A DNA stretch of 5,954 nt from NCBI GenBank assembly GCA_913051905.1, contig CAJXBY010000161.1, positions 1 through 5,954 of the forward strand, read 5' to 3'. A program made the translations under genes and the position numbers. This document shows positions 1-5,553 of the stretch, in pieces (position 1 is the first letter of the stretch; the number at the start of each line of letters is the position of its first letter). The stretch is from an uncultured Gammaproteobacteria bacterium. GTDB lineage: Bacteria; Pseudomonadota; Gammaproteobacteria; Arenicellales; UBA868. The notes beneath the pieces were generated by a model. That model saw nothing but the letters and a program-made list of their open reading frames with translations, ran no database searches and was not told the origin of the DNA.

Positions 1-5
1 CATCA

Positions 6-452
6 ATGGTCGCTGCTGTAGAAACTTCACCGTTTTCCTGGACCTGCCGTCACACGTGGACGCGCGCTTCGAAGAACACACTGTGGTGCCTGGTGGGCTG
101 CTCGATTGGCGACTGGGGTACGATTCTGTTTTTCCAGCTGACCGGAATCGGGTGGCCCGTACTAGGCATCATGCTGCTCGCGATTGTCAACGGCATTCTG
201 ACGTCCATTGCCCTGGAAACCATTATCCTCTCGAGGCAGATGCCGATCCGAAATGCGTTCCGAACAGCCATCGGGATGTCATTGATCTCCATGTTGGCCA
301 TGGAAATTGCAATGAATGCGGTGGATTTCATTCTGACGGGTGGTGCGGTGTTGTATCTGTGGATTCTGCCTGTGATGTTTGCAGCAGGATTTGTCGCTGC
401 TGTGCCCTATAACTACTGGCGTCTCAAGGCGCTCGGAAAAGCCTGCCACTGA
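6..452 (+). CDS. DUF4396-type small integral membrane protein (start may lie upstream of the window)
   Basis: The 148-residue product is a multi-pass inner-membrane protein of unknown function that I recognise as DUF4396-like. Four hydrophobic segments are visible at about residues 27-45, 50-75, 84-110 and 113-138. Family-like signatures are KNTLWCLVGCSIGDWGT at 23-39, the charged LET at 70-72 inside the second helix, a GMSL..M..ME.AMN stretch at 90-104, PYNYWRLK at 134-141, and a C-terminal Cys-His pair. Conserved Cys, Asp, Glu and Asn inside the membrane could bind a ligand or metal, but that is inference. The frame is open back to base 3, so the true start may be outside the window and the ATG at 6 is only the first one available; no ribosome site can be judged. 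The gene lies 98 nt before the crotonase gene on the same strand, with no clear functional link. Confidence 0.82.
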   Translation: MVAAVETSPFSWTCRHTWTRASKNTLWCLVGCSIGDWGTILFFQLTGIGWPVLGIMLLAIVNGILTSIALETIILSRQMPIRNAFRTAIGMSLISMLAMEIAMNAVDFILTGGAVLYLWILPVMFAAGFVAAVPYNYWRLKALGKACH

Positions 453-462
453 AACCGGTTTC
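451..462. repeat. 12-bp perfect palindrome overlapping a stop codon
   Basis: GAAACCGGTTTC reads the same on both strands and overlaps the last two bases of the TGA stop of the membrane-protein gene. It is too short with no loop to act as a terminator, and a perfect 12-bp palindrome is expected about once or twice by chance in a window of this size. It could be a site for a dimeric DNA-binding protein, but nothing else supports that. Confidence 0.25.
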
Positions 463-475
463 CCCTGCCGGGTGT

Positions 476-489
476 CCGGCCGACGCCGG
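476..489 (+). other. short GC-rich hairpin in the gap before the crotonase gene
   Basis: CCGGC and GCCGG form a 5-bp stem around a CGAC loop within the 98-nt gap at 453-550. No T-run follows, so it is not a convincing intrinsic terminator. I see no good sigma-70 promoter in the gap, so the crotonase gene may be read through from upstream. Confidence 0.25.
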
Positions 490-540
490 CTGGAGATAGA
501 CCCGCTGTTGCAGTTGGTGGGTCAGGCGATGACCCCAAAC

Positions 541-546
541 GGGAGG
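541..546 (+). promoter_or_regulatory. ribosome binding site of the crotonase gene
   Basis: GGGAGG lies 4 nt before the ATG at 551. It is a strong Shine-Dalgarno match, slightly close to the start, and it fixes this ATG as the start: the protein then begins 12 to 15 residues before the first conserved crotonase strand, as is usual. Confidence 0.75.
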
Positions 547-550
547 CAAC

Positions 551-1348
551 ATGGACAACGATATTCTGTACGAAAAGGACGGACGCTTACGCATAATCAC
601 CATCAACCGACCGGGGAAAATGAATTCCCTGGATTTTTCTGCACACGAGACACTGGTTCAGATCTGGCACGAATTCAACGCCGATACTGACGCCCGGGTC
701 GCCCTGATCACTGGCACCGGAGACCAGGCTTTCTGTGCCGGGGCCGATCTCAAGACCTACACCATGGCTTTTGCCCAGACCCCTGCCCCGGAATTCAACC
801 GTGTCTACACTAACGGGCCCGGACTGGCAGGAATTACCCGTAACGTCAAGGTGTTTAAACCCGTGATCGCGGCAGTCAATGGCTATGCGATTTCCGGGGG
901 GCTGGAACTCGCATTGGCCTGCGATATCCGTTTTTGTTCTCCCAACGCAGAATTCGGCCTGCAGGACGTACGCTGGGGCTTTCATGCCTGCGACGGCGGC
1001 CTGATCCGCCTTCGGGAAATCATCGGCCATGGCCATGCCATGGAAATGATCCTCTCCGGAGACCGCTTTGACGCTGAATTCGCTTTTCGCACGGGGCTTG
1101 TCAACCGGGTCTGCAGCCAGGATCAGCTGTTACCGGAGACCATAGCCTACGCACAGAAACTGGCCTCGCGGGCACCGCTGCCGCAGCAGCTCGCCAAGGA
1201 AGTCATCTATAGAAGTCACGGACTGTCCATGGACGAGGCGCTGCGCATCGAATCACAGTCCTTTCGCGCGCTGGCCGACACCGAGGATCTCTCCGAAGGA
1301 AATCTTGCTTTCCGCGAGAGGCGAGATGCCGAATTCAAGGGCAGATAA
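551..1348 (+). CDS. enoyl-CoA hydratase/isomerase family protein (crotonase fold)
   Basis: A cytoplasmic acyl-CoA-processing enzyme of 265 residues, the normal length for a single-domain crotonase. INRPGKMNSL at 18-27 is the typical N-terminal strand. AFCAGADLK at 60-68 and AISGGLELALACD at 113-125 form the two halves of the oxyanion hole that binds the thioester carbonyl. Glu119 matches the first catalytic Glu of rat mitochondrial hydratase (Glu144). The second (Glu164 in FGQPEILLG) aligns with Asp139 in FGLQDVRWG, and the usual IPGAGGTQRL is replaced by FHACDGGLIRL. Simple syn-hydration of 2-enoyl-CoA is therefore not assured; isomerase, decarboxylase or hydrolase activity is possible within this superfamily. 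The C-terminal helices (about 195-265) are intact. It converges with the dioxygenase gene across a 99-nt gap and may feed the same catabolic route, which is inference. Family sure, reaction unsure. Confidence 0.93.
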   Translation: MDNDILYEKDGRLRIITINRPGKMNSLDFSAHETLVQIWHEFNADTDARVALITGTGDQAFCAGADLKTYTMAFAQTPAPEFNRVYTNGPGLAGITRNVKVFKPVIAAVNGYAISGGLELALACDIRFCSPNAEFGLQDVRWGFHACDGGLIRLREIIGHGHAMEMILSGDRFDAEFAFRTGLVNRVCSQDQLLPETIAYAQKLASRAPLPQQLAKEVIYRSHGLSMDEALRIESQSFRALADTEDLSEGNLAFRERRDAEFKGR

Positions 1349-1368
1349 ACGGCTGAGCAAATCCGGAA

Positions 1369-1384
1369 GGCCCTGAATCGGGCT
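1369..1384. terminator. possible weak hairpin between convergent genes
   Basis: GCCC at 1370-1373 pairs with GGGC at 1380-1383 around a 6-nt loop, with one extra G-T pair outside. It sits 21 nt past the crotonase stop in the convergent gap 1349-1447, where a terminator is expected. No T-run follows on either strand, so this may be chance or Rho-dependent termination may serve instead. A second short inverted repeat, ACCC-TCGC-GGGT, is near 1434-1445, next to the dioxygenase stop. Confidence 0.2.
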
Positions 1385-1447
1385 GCCATAACCCCGCTGC
1401 CTGAAAGAGTGAGCGGTACCCGGCAGTCAATACCCTCGCGGGTCCGG

Positions 1448-2416
1448 TTACGAGACTCCACCGGCGGGGATAGGCACTTCGTCTCCCACGATTGTGGTCC
1501 GGTGCATGATGCGCCGTTGAAGCTGGTTGTCGAACGGCGTGACCATGTGCATGGTACAGCGGTTGTCCCACATGATGACGTCGTGTACCCGCCAGCGGTG
1601 CCGGTAGACAAACCGATCGGCGGTGGCATGCTCGATCAGGCGGTCGAGCAGTGCCCGGCCTTCCGGGTCCGGCATCTGTTCGATGCCCACCATCGTGTGG
1701 GGACTGAGAAAAAGCGATCGTTTGCCGGTGTCGGGATGGACGCGTACCAGCGGGTGCGTGACCGGCGGCAGATGGGTGTATTCGCCTTGCTCCTTGCGCC
1801 GGCTCAATTCGCTGGACAACGACAGAATATAGTCATGACTGTGGACCACGGATAAATGCTCGATGGCCGATTTTGTGGACTCATCGAGATGCGCGTAGGC
1901 CACCTCCAGATTGGCGAACAGGGTCTCCCCGCCCTGCTCGAGCACTTCTATCCCGTGCAGTATCGACCCTGTGCTGGGGATCTTTCGGAATGAACTGTCG
2001 GTGTGCCATCGCCAGGTCAGGTTGAGATAAAGCCATTCGTTGCTGTACTCGGGCAAGATGTTGCCGGCTTCATCGACGTTCGAAACCCGGTATATCTCAG
2101 GATGCTCGGAGGCCCGATGGGCGACTGAAGGATGGATTTCCAGTTCGCCAAAATGACGGGCAAAACGAATCTGTTCGGCATCGCTGATCACCTGGTCATG
2201 AAACACCAGGACAGGATGCTCGAGCCAGGCTTGCCTGACTTGCTCGATCACGGCGGTTCCACCGGGGTCGGCAATGGAAAACCCGTGCACCTCCGTTCCG
2301 ATGACAGGATGTAGCCTGTTGAGCCCGAAGGAGGCTGGGCTCTCCGATCCAGTCACCGACTGTTCACCTGACTGACGATCATCAGGTCTCTCCGTGGTCG
2401 CGATTGCGCGAGGCAT
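1448..2416 (-). CDS. TfdA/TauD-family Fe(II)/2-oxoglutarate-dependent dioxygenase
   Basis: A 322-residue cytoplasmic oxygenase that should couple decarboxylation of 2-oxoglutarate to hydroxylation of a small, often acidic, substrate. The iron ligands are visible: H138 and D140 in WHTDSSFR (137-144) and the distal H290 in WDNRCTMH (283-290). R306 in MHRTTIVGD is the expected 2-oxoglutarate carboxylate anchor. The WHTDSSFRKIP and HRWRVHDVIMWDN stretches look closer to TfdA (2,4-D dioxygenase type, which cleaves aryl ethers by hydroxylation) than to taurine dioxygenase. The first 32 residues are polar, poorly conserved and likely disordered, making it somewhat longer than typical members (about 280-300). 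GGAG lies 9 nt before the ATG, supporting this start. It is the last gene of the - strand run, 79 nt after the hydantoinase. The substrate cannot be told from sequence. Confidence 0.92.
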   Translation of the reverse strand: MPRAIATTERPDDRQSGEQSVTGSESPASFGLNRLHPVIGTEVHGFSIADPGGTAVIEQVRQAWLEHPVLVFHDQVISDAEQIRFARHFGELEIHPSVAHRASEHPEIYRVSNVDEAGNILPEYSNEWLYLNLTWRWHTDSSFRKIPSTGSILHGIEVLEQGGETLFANLEVAYAHLDESTKSAIEHLSVVHSHDYILSLSSELSRRKEQGEYTHLPPVTHPLVRVHPDTGKRSLFLSPHTMVGIEQMPDPEGRALLDRLIEHATADRFVYRHRWRVHDVIMWDNRCTMHMVTPFDNQLQRRIMHRTTIVGDEVPIPAGGVS

Positions 2417-2425
2417 TGCCGGGAA

Positions 2426-2429
2426 CTCC
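2426..2429 (-). promoter_or_regulatory. ribosome binding site of the dioxygenase gene
   Basis: On the minus strand GGAG stands 9 nt before the ATG at 2416. This well-placed site supports the long N-terminus over a shorter form starting at the GTG of Val21. Confidence 0.6.
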
Positions 2430-2456
2430 GCGTTTTCGGTGCTGTTTGAGGGGTGA

Positions 2457-2485
2457 GCCGGTCATGTCATTCTAATCAAACCGGC
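2457..2485 (-). other. intercistronic inverted repeat between hydantoinase and dioxygenase
   Basis: GCCGGT and ACCGGC are perfect 6-bp arms (2457-2462 and 2480-2485) around a 17-nt A/T-rich loop, lying 11 nt past the hydantoinase stop. There is no T-run downstream, so full termination is unlikely; it could be an mRNA-processing or stability hairpin, or an operator. Inside the loop the minus strand reads TAGAAT (2469-2474), five of six matches to a sigma-70 -10 box, but no -35 box is seen at proper spacing. A separate promoter for the dioxygenase is therefore possible but weakly supported. Confidence 0.3.
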
Positions 2486-2495
2486 CGCTCGCCAC

Positions 2496-3926
2496 CTACA
2501 GCGCAGCACCCCCGAGGATCTCGTCGCTGATGCGCCGCGACAGGTACTGTCCATCGGATTCTTCGGCAAAGAAACGACCGTTTTCGACCACGATCTTGCC
2601 GCGCAGAATGGTCAGCACCGGCCAGGCACTGACTTCTTTGCCCTCCCACGGCGTGTAGTCACTCTCGTGTAGATTTTCATTGCGCACCACGCGGGCTTCC
2701 TCTGGATCGAGCAGGGTGATATCTGCATCACTGCCCGGTGCGATCGCGCCTTTACGGGGATAAAGACCCATGATCTTTGCCGCGTTGCTCGACACCAGGT
2801 CCACATACTGCGACAGCGAATAGCCGCGGGCGGTCACCATCTCCTGATACATGACCGCCAGCCTCGGCTCGACACCGGAATTCCCCCCGGTGGTGTCGTC
2901 GATCCGCTTACCCTGCACCTTGACCGACAGTTTGCAGCAGAGCTCATCCGTAGCGATACAATGGATCGTACCCGCCCGCGTCGCCTCCCATAAAGACGCC
3001 TGGTCTGCTTCGGTCTTCAATGACGGGTAAGTGTGATAGATCTGCCCGTCCGGACGGCGGTAATCTTCCTGGCTATAGAGCAGGTACTGATGCAAAGTCT
3101 CGCCGTAAACTGGCAGATTCTTAGCACGGGATTCTTCAACCGCGGCGACACCGGTTGCGGCACTGATGTGCATCATATAAAGCGCGGTGCCTTCGACGTT
3201 CTCAGCCAGCCTCAGCACCCGGCGGAACGACAGGTCCTCGGATAGAACCGAGTGCACTTCGGCCATGTTCTCAAACCCGGTCCGGCCCTCCTGAAACAAC
3301 CGGCCGTACATGTGCATGACGAGATCATTGTCTTCGGCATGGATCACGCCGAGCCCGCCGGAACGGGCCATCGCCTGAAACACTTCCCACATGTAGCCGA
3401 AATCAACCATCCGCCCGCGTCGGCTGGGCGTGATGTCGGTGGTGAAAATCTTGATCGTCGGATAACCGGCCTGGATGACTTCCGGGATGGCATCGATCAA
3501 TTCCAGCGGCATTCCGCCACGCAGCATCACGTGATAGGCGTAATCGCAATGGCAGCGTCCTTGCCAGTCCTGATCACGGCGGCTTAGGGTTTCCTCAAGG
3601 GTCTCACCCTCCTCCCAGGCTGCGAAGTCGATCATCGTGGTGGTGCCACCCCACAGCGCTGCCCGACTAACTTGGGCTGGGGGTGCGGTCAGCTGTGCGG
3701 GGACACCATCAATGGCCGGGATATGCCATGAACAGTGTACGTGGGGATCGATGCCACCCGGCATGACGATCTTTCCGCTGGCATCGATGATGCGGGTGTT
3801 TTCGCCGATGCTTAACGCACCGTCCTTTTCTACGGCCACGATCTTCTCTCCGGCAATGCCGACGTCATAAACGCCGCACGCCTTTGGCGTGACGACTTGC
3901 CCGCCCCGAATCAGAATATCAAGCAT
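2496..3926 (-). CDS. hydantoinase/dihydropyrimidinase-like metal-dependent amidohydrolase
   Basis: A 476-residue cytoplasmic cyclic-amide hydrolase, full length for the D-hydantoinase/dihydropyrimidinase group, which opens hydantoin, dihydropyrimidine or similar rings at a binuclear metal site. Order: N-terminal beta strands (1-55), TIM barrel (about 56-400), C-terminal beta return (400-450). Metal ligands all appear present: H62 and H64 in DPHVH, K159 in TIKIF (the lysine carboxylated in this family), H196 in VIHAED, H253 in MMHISA, and D327 in ATDE. Two things are unusual: the Tyr five residues after the bridging Lys in D-hydantoinases (K-x-F-x-A-Y) is Asp164 here, and the family's TDH reads TDE. 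The substrate may thus differ. The ATG at 3926 is preferred over one at 4034 because it has GAGGAG 9 nt upstream, avoids overlap with the GTPase gene, and starts right at the family's first strand. Confidence 0.92.
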   Translation of the reverse strand: MLDILIRGGQVVTPKACGVYDVGIAGEKIVAVEKDGALSIGENTRIIDASGKIVMPGGIDPHVHCSWHIPAIDGVPAQLTAPPAQVSRAALWGGTTTMIDFAAWEEGETLEETLSRRDQDWQGRCHCDYAYHVMLRGGMPLELIDAIPEVIQAGYPTIKIFTTDITPSRRGRMVDFGYMWEVFQAMARSGGLGVIHAEDNDLVMHMYGRLFQEGRTGFENMAEVHSVLSEDLSFRRVLRLAENVEGTALYMMHISAATGVAAVEESRAKNLPVYGETLHQYLLYSQEDYRRPDGQIYHTYPSLKTEADQASLWEATRAGTIHCIATDELCCKLSVKVQGKRIDDTTGGNSGVEPRLAVMYQEMVTARGYSLSQYVDLVSSNAAKIMGLYPRKGAIAPGSDADITLLDPEEARVVRNENLHESDYTPWEGKEVSAWPVLTILRGKIVVENGRFFAEESDGQYLSRRISDEILGGAAL

Positions 3927-3935
3927 GTTTTCTCG

Positions 3936-3941
3936 CTCCTC
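3936..3941 (-). promoter_or_regulatory. ribosome binding site of the hydantoinase gene
   Basis: GAGGAG on the minus strand, 9 nt before the ATG at 3926 and within the 20-nt gap after the GTPase stop. It is the strongest ribosome site in the operon and decides the start, ruling out a 36-residue N-terminal extension. Confidence 0.85.
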
Positions 3942-3946
3942 GCGAA

Positions 3947-5002
3947 TCAGTGATCGGTAGCCCCAGCCACCGGGTGTGAAGCGCCCAGCAGCCGGACTTC
4001 GGCATCCAGCGTTTCGATCAGCGCCTGTATCCACCGCGGCGCAATGGATCGGGTGATAAAGACCATGCGGCTGCGCCGGTCGCTGCCCGGCCAGCAGTCC
4101 AGCCAGGCGGGCGGGTGAAACACGTGCTGCACACCGTGAATCACCATCGGACGGTCTGGGTCCTCTTCGATCTGCACAATGCCCTTAAGACGCAGGAGGT
4201 CAGTCCCACAATTTTCAGCGAGCACCTGCAGCAGCAACGTCAGCGTCACCGCACAGAGAGGTCGCTCGCGCACAATGCTGAAGGTCCTGATGGCGCTGTC
4301 ATGCAGGTCTGCCCCGGTCGCGGGACCGTTGGCATTTTGCGGTTCTGATGCGGGACTGTCCGGTACGCTGTACTCCAGCCAGCGCAGCGGATCGAGCTGC
4401 GCTTGGGTCGATCCCAGGAGATCAGACGGACTGATACTTCCATGGCTGGCCTGGTGCAGCGGTGCCGACGGGTTCAGCCGGCGCAGCCTCGCCTGCAATG
4501 CGTTCAGATCGTCACCAGCAAGATCCATCTTGGTCAGCACCAGCTGATCCGCGACGGCCACTTGCCGGGTCGACTCTGCAAAACGCGACAAGGTGTGCAG
4601 GCCCAGCAGCGCATCCACCGTCGTCACGACGTTTGCCGGTTTGGTTGCCTCGGCCAGGGCCGGATCCGCGGCCAGAGTCTGCAGTACGGGCAGCGGGTCA
4701 GCCAGGCCCGTGGTTTCGATCAGGATCTGTTCGAAGGCCGGTACCTCTCCCCGCTGCCTACGGACCAGCAGGTCACGGATCGTCAGGACAAGATCGTCGC
4801 GGATCCGGCAACACAGGCAACCGGTAGTCAGTGCGACGAAATCTTCCTCGCTGGTCTCGACCAGTTCGTGATCAAGACCAATTTCTCCGAATTCATTGAT
4901 GATGACTGCGGTTCTGCCCATCTCCGGGTGGGGCAGCAATCTTGAGAGCAGGGTCGTCTTGCCGCTGCCGAGGAACCCTGTGAGAACTGTGACCGGAATC
5001 AT
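3947..5002 (-). CDS. COG0523/CobW-type G3E GTPase, putative metallochaperone
   Basis: A 351-residue cytoplasmic P-loop GTPase of the G3E group (with UreG, HypB, MeaB). Members use GTP hydrolysis to deliver metal ions, often zinc, to client proteins. Visible motifs: Walker A GFLGSGKT (9-16), NEFGEIGLD (36-44), the metal-binding CxCC motif GCLCC (61-65) that marks COG0523, the Walker B-like ETTGLADP (96-103), and the base-recognition TKMD (157-160). The CobW C-terminal domain spans about 238-335 ([19 protein letters not shown]). The His-rich linker of some members is absent; the 190-235 linker is Ser/Pro/Ala-rich. The ATG at 5002 is chosen because the Walker A then falls at residue 9, as usual; a start at 5095 would overlap the upstream gene by 77 nt. 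No clear Shine-Dalgarno site is seen, so translational coupling to the upstream gene (16-nt gap) is likely. It sits 20 nt before the hydantoinase, its best client candidate. Confidence 0.94.
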   Translation of the reverse strand: MIPVTVLTGFLGSGKTTLLSRLLPHPEMGRTAVIINEFGEIGLDHELVETSEEDFVALTTGCLCCRIRDDLVLTIRDLLVRRQRGEVPAFEQILIETTGLADPLPVLQTLAADPALAEATKPANVVTTVDALLGLHTLSRFAESTRQVAVADQLVLTKMDLAGDDLNALQARLRRLNPSAPLHQASHGSISPSDLLGSTQAQLDPLRWLEYSVPDSPASEPQNANGPATGADLHDSAIRTFSIVRERPLCAVTLTLLLQVLAENCGTDLLRLKGIVQIEEDPDRPMVIHGVQHVFHPPAWLDCWPGSDRRSRMVFITRSIAPRWIQALIETLDAEVRLLGASHPVAGATDH

Positions 5003-5018
5003 CGCCGCCGCAACCCAG

Positions 5019-5363
5019 CTAACTGCCGGCCAATGACGGGGTAAATACCAGCCCGAAGGCCGGATGATCGGGGGCCAACTCAGCACGCAAACCACGCAGC
5101 ATCGTCATCGCCGACGGATAGGATCGGCGCCACTGCTGGCCGGTCCGGGAATCTCGGCTGGCTAAAACCCACTGCCCGTTTCCGCCAGGCTCCTTCCTAA
5201 AGATCACTTGTACACCGCTTCCGTCTGCAGGTACGACCAGCGCTTCGACCTGATCTTTATTGACCGTGACCTCGGCTACGACACCCCAAGCCGAGACAGT
5301 CCCTTCAAGCAGGTCCCCTAGATGGATCTTGATGCTGTTGATCGGATTGTCTGTCTGTGCCAT
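5019..5363 (-). CDS. hypothetical protein, 114 residues, first gene of the minus-strand run
   Basis: I do not recognise this protein. It is small and soluble, without signal peptide, membrane segment, Cys or metal-binding cluster. Residues 10-57 look like alternating beta strands ([39 protein letters not shown]), followed by a Gly-rich turn (60-63), a W-containing strand, and a helix-like stretch at 84-97 ([13 protein letters not shown]). Evidence that it is real: it fills the space between the divergent promoter region and the GTPase with a 16-nt gap, and its codon use resembles its neighbours. The ATG at 5363 has only a poor GGGAA about 11 nt upstream; a GTG at 5414 would add 17 residues. 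It may be an accessory or small regulatory protein for the GTPase-hydantoinase pair, but that rests on position only. Confidence 0.72.
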   Translation of the reverse strand: MAQTDNPINSIKIHLGDLLEGTVSAWGVVAEVTVNKDQVEALVVPADGSGVQVIFRKEPGGNGQWVLASRDSRTGQQWRRSYPSAMTMLRGLRAELAPDHPAFGLVFTPSLAGS

Positions 5364-5405
5364 GGCGCAGTTGTTCCCGTGGCCTCGAAGACATCGGCCA
5401 TCAGC

Positions 5406-5420
5406 GGCGGACACACCGCC
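5406..5420 (-). other. GC-rich inverted repeat in the leader of the minus-strand operon
   Basis: GGCGG and CCGCC are perfect 5-bp arms around a 5-nt loop, 43 nt before the ATG of the 114-residue gene. If transcription starts just downstream of the candidate -10 box at 5429-5434, this would form a hairpin near the 5' end of the transcript. It might affect mRNA stability or be chance in GC-rich DNA. Confidence 0.25.
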
Positions 5421-5424
5421 AGAT

Positions 5425-5437
5425 CGCTAGAATAGCG
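5425..5437. promoter_or_regulatory. perfect inverted repeat, possible operator over a candidate -10 box
   Basis: CGCTA-GAA-TAGCG is a perfect 5-bp inverted repeat with a 3-nt spacer, in the divergent gap. It covers TATTCT on the minus strand (5429-5434), which with TTAATT (5451-5456, spacing 16) is the best sigma-70-like promoter I can find for the minus-strand operon, though each box is only a moderate match. A regulator bound here would block that promoter. No regulator gene lies in the window. Confidence 0.3.
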
Positions 5438-5479
5438 CGAATCCACACAGAATTAACCGCCGCTGCGGCATCAATCGAA

Positions 5480-5510
5480 GGTCCGCCTGATCTCACAGTA
5501 AAACCGGACC
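5480..5510. promoter_or_regulatory. 6-bp inverted repeat in the divergent gap upstream of the SDR gene
   Basis: GGTCCG (5480-5485) and CGGACC (5505-5510) are perfect inverted arms with centres 25 nt apart, flanking the A-rich TAAAAC (5499-5504), a four-of-six match to a -10 box on the + strand. This could be an operator pair or part of the SDR promoter region. No clear -35 box is seen, so confidence is low. Confidence 0.25.
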
Positions 5511-5538
5511 GACGACTTGGATTTCGGGCTGCGGAATC

Positions 5539-5553
5539 AAGGGACGAAGGGAC
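5539..5553 (+). promoter_or_regulatory. duplicated Shine-Dalgarno-like sequence before the SDR start
   Basis: AAGGGAC occurs twice (5539-5545 and 5547-5553), separated by one G, directly before the ATG at 5554. The first copy has good spacing (AGGGA ends 9 nt before the ATG) and is the likely ribosome site; the second is too close to work well. Confidence 0.6.

Noticed and set aside
451..462. Palindrome GAAACCGGTTTC as a regulatory site
   Set aside because: About one or two perfect 12-bp palindromes are expected by chance in a window of this length, and it sits at a stop codon rather than in a promoter.
587..1036. 149-codon minus-strand open frame inside the crotonase gene
   Set aside because: Shadow of a well-supported gene; no motif or plausible start context.
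3927..4034. 36-residue N-terminal extension of the hydantoinase
   Set aside because: It would overlap the end of the GTPase gene, shows no family similarity, and the internal ATG at 3926 has a strong ribosome site.
4403..4945. 180-codon open frame on the + strand opposite the GTPase gene
   Set aside because: It lies wholly antisense to the GTPase, its translation is rich in Gln, Arg and Gly without any recognisable fold, and the GTPase frame carries clear motifs.
5003..5095. 31-residue N-terminal extension of the GTPase
   Set aside because: It overlaps the end of the upstream gene, and G3E GTPases normally begin a few residues before Walker A, which fits the ATG at 5002.
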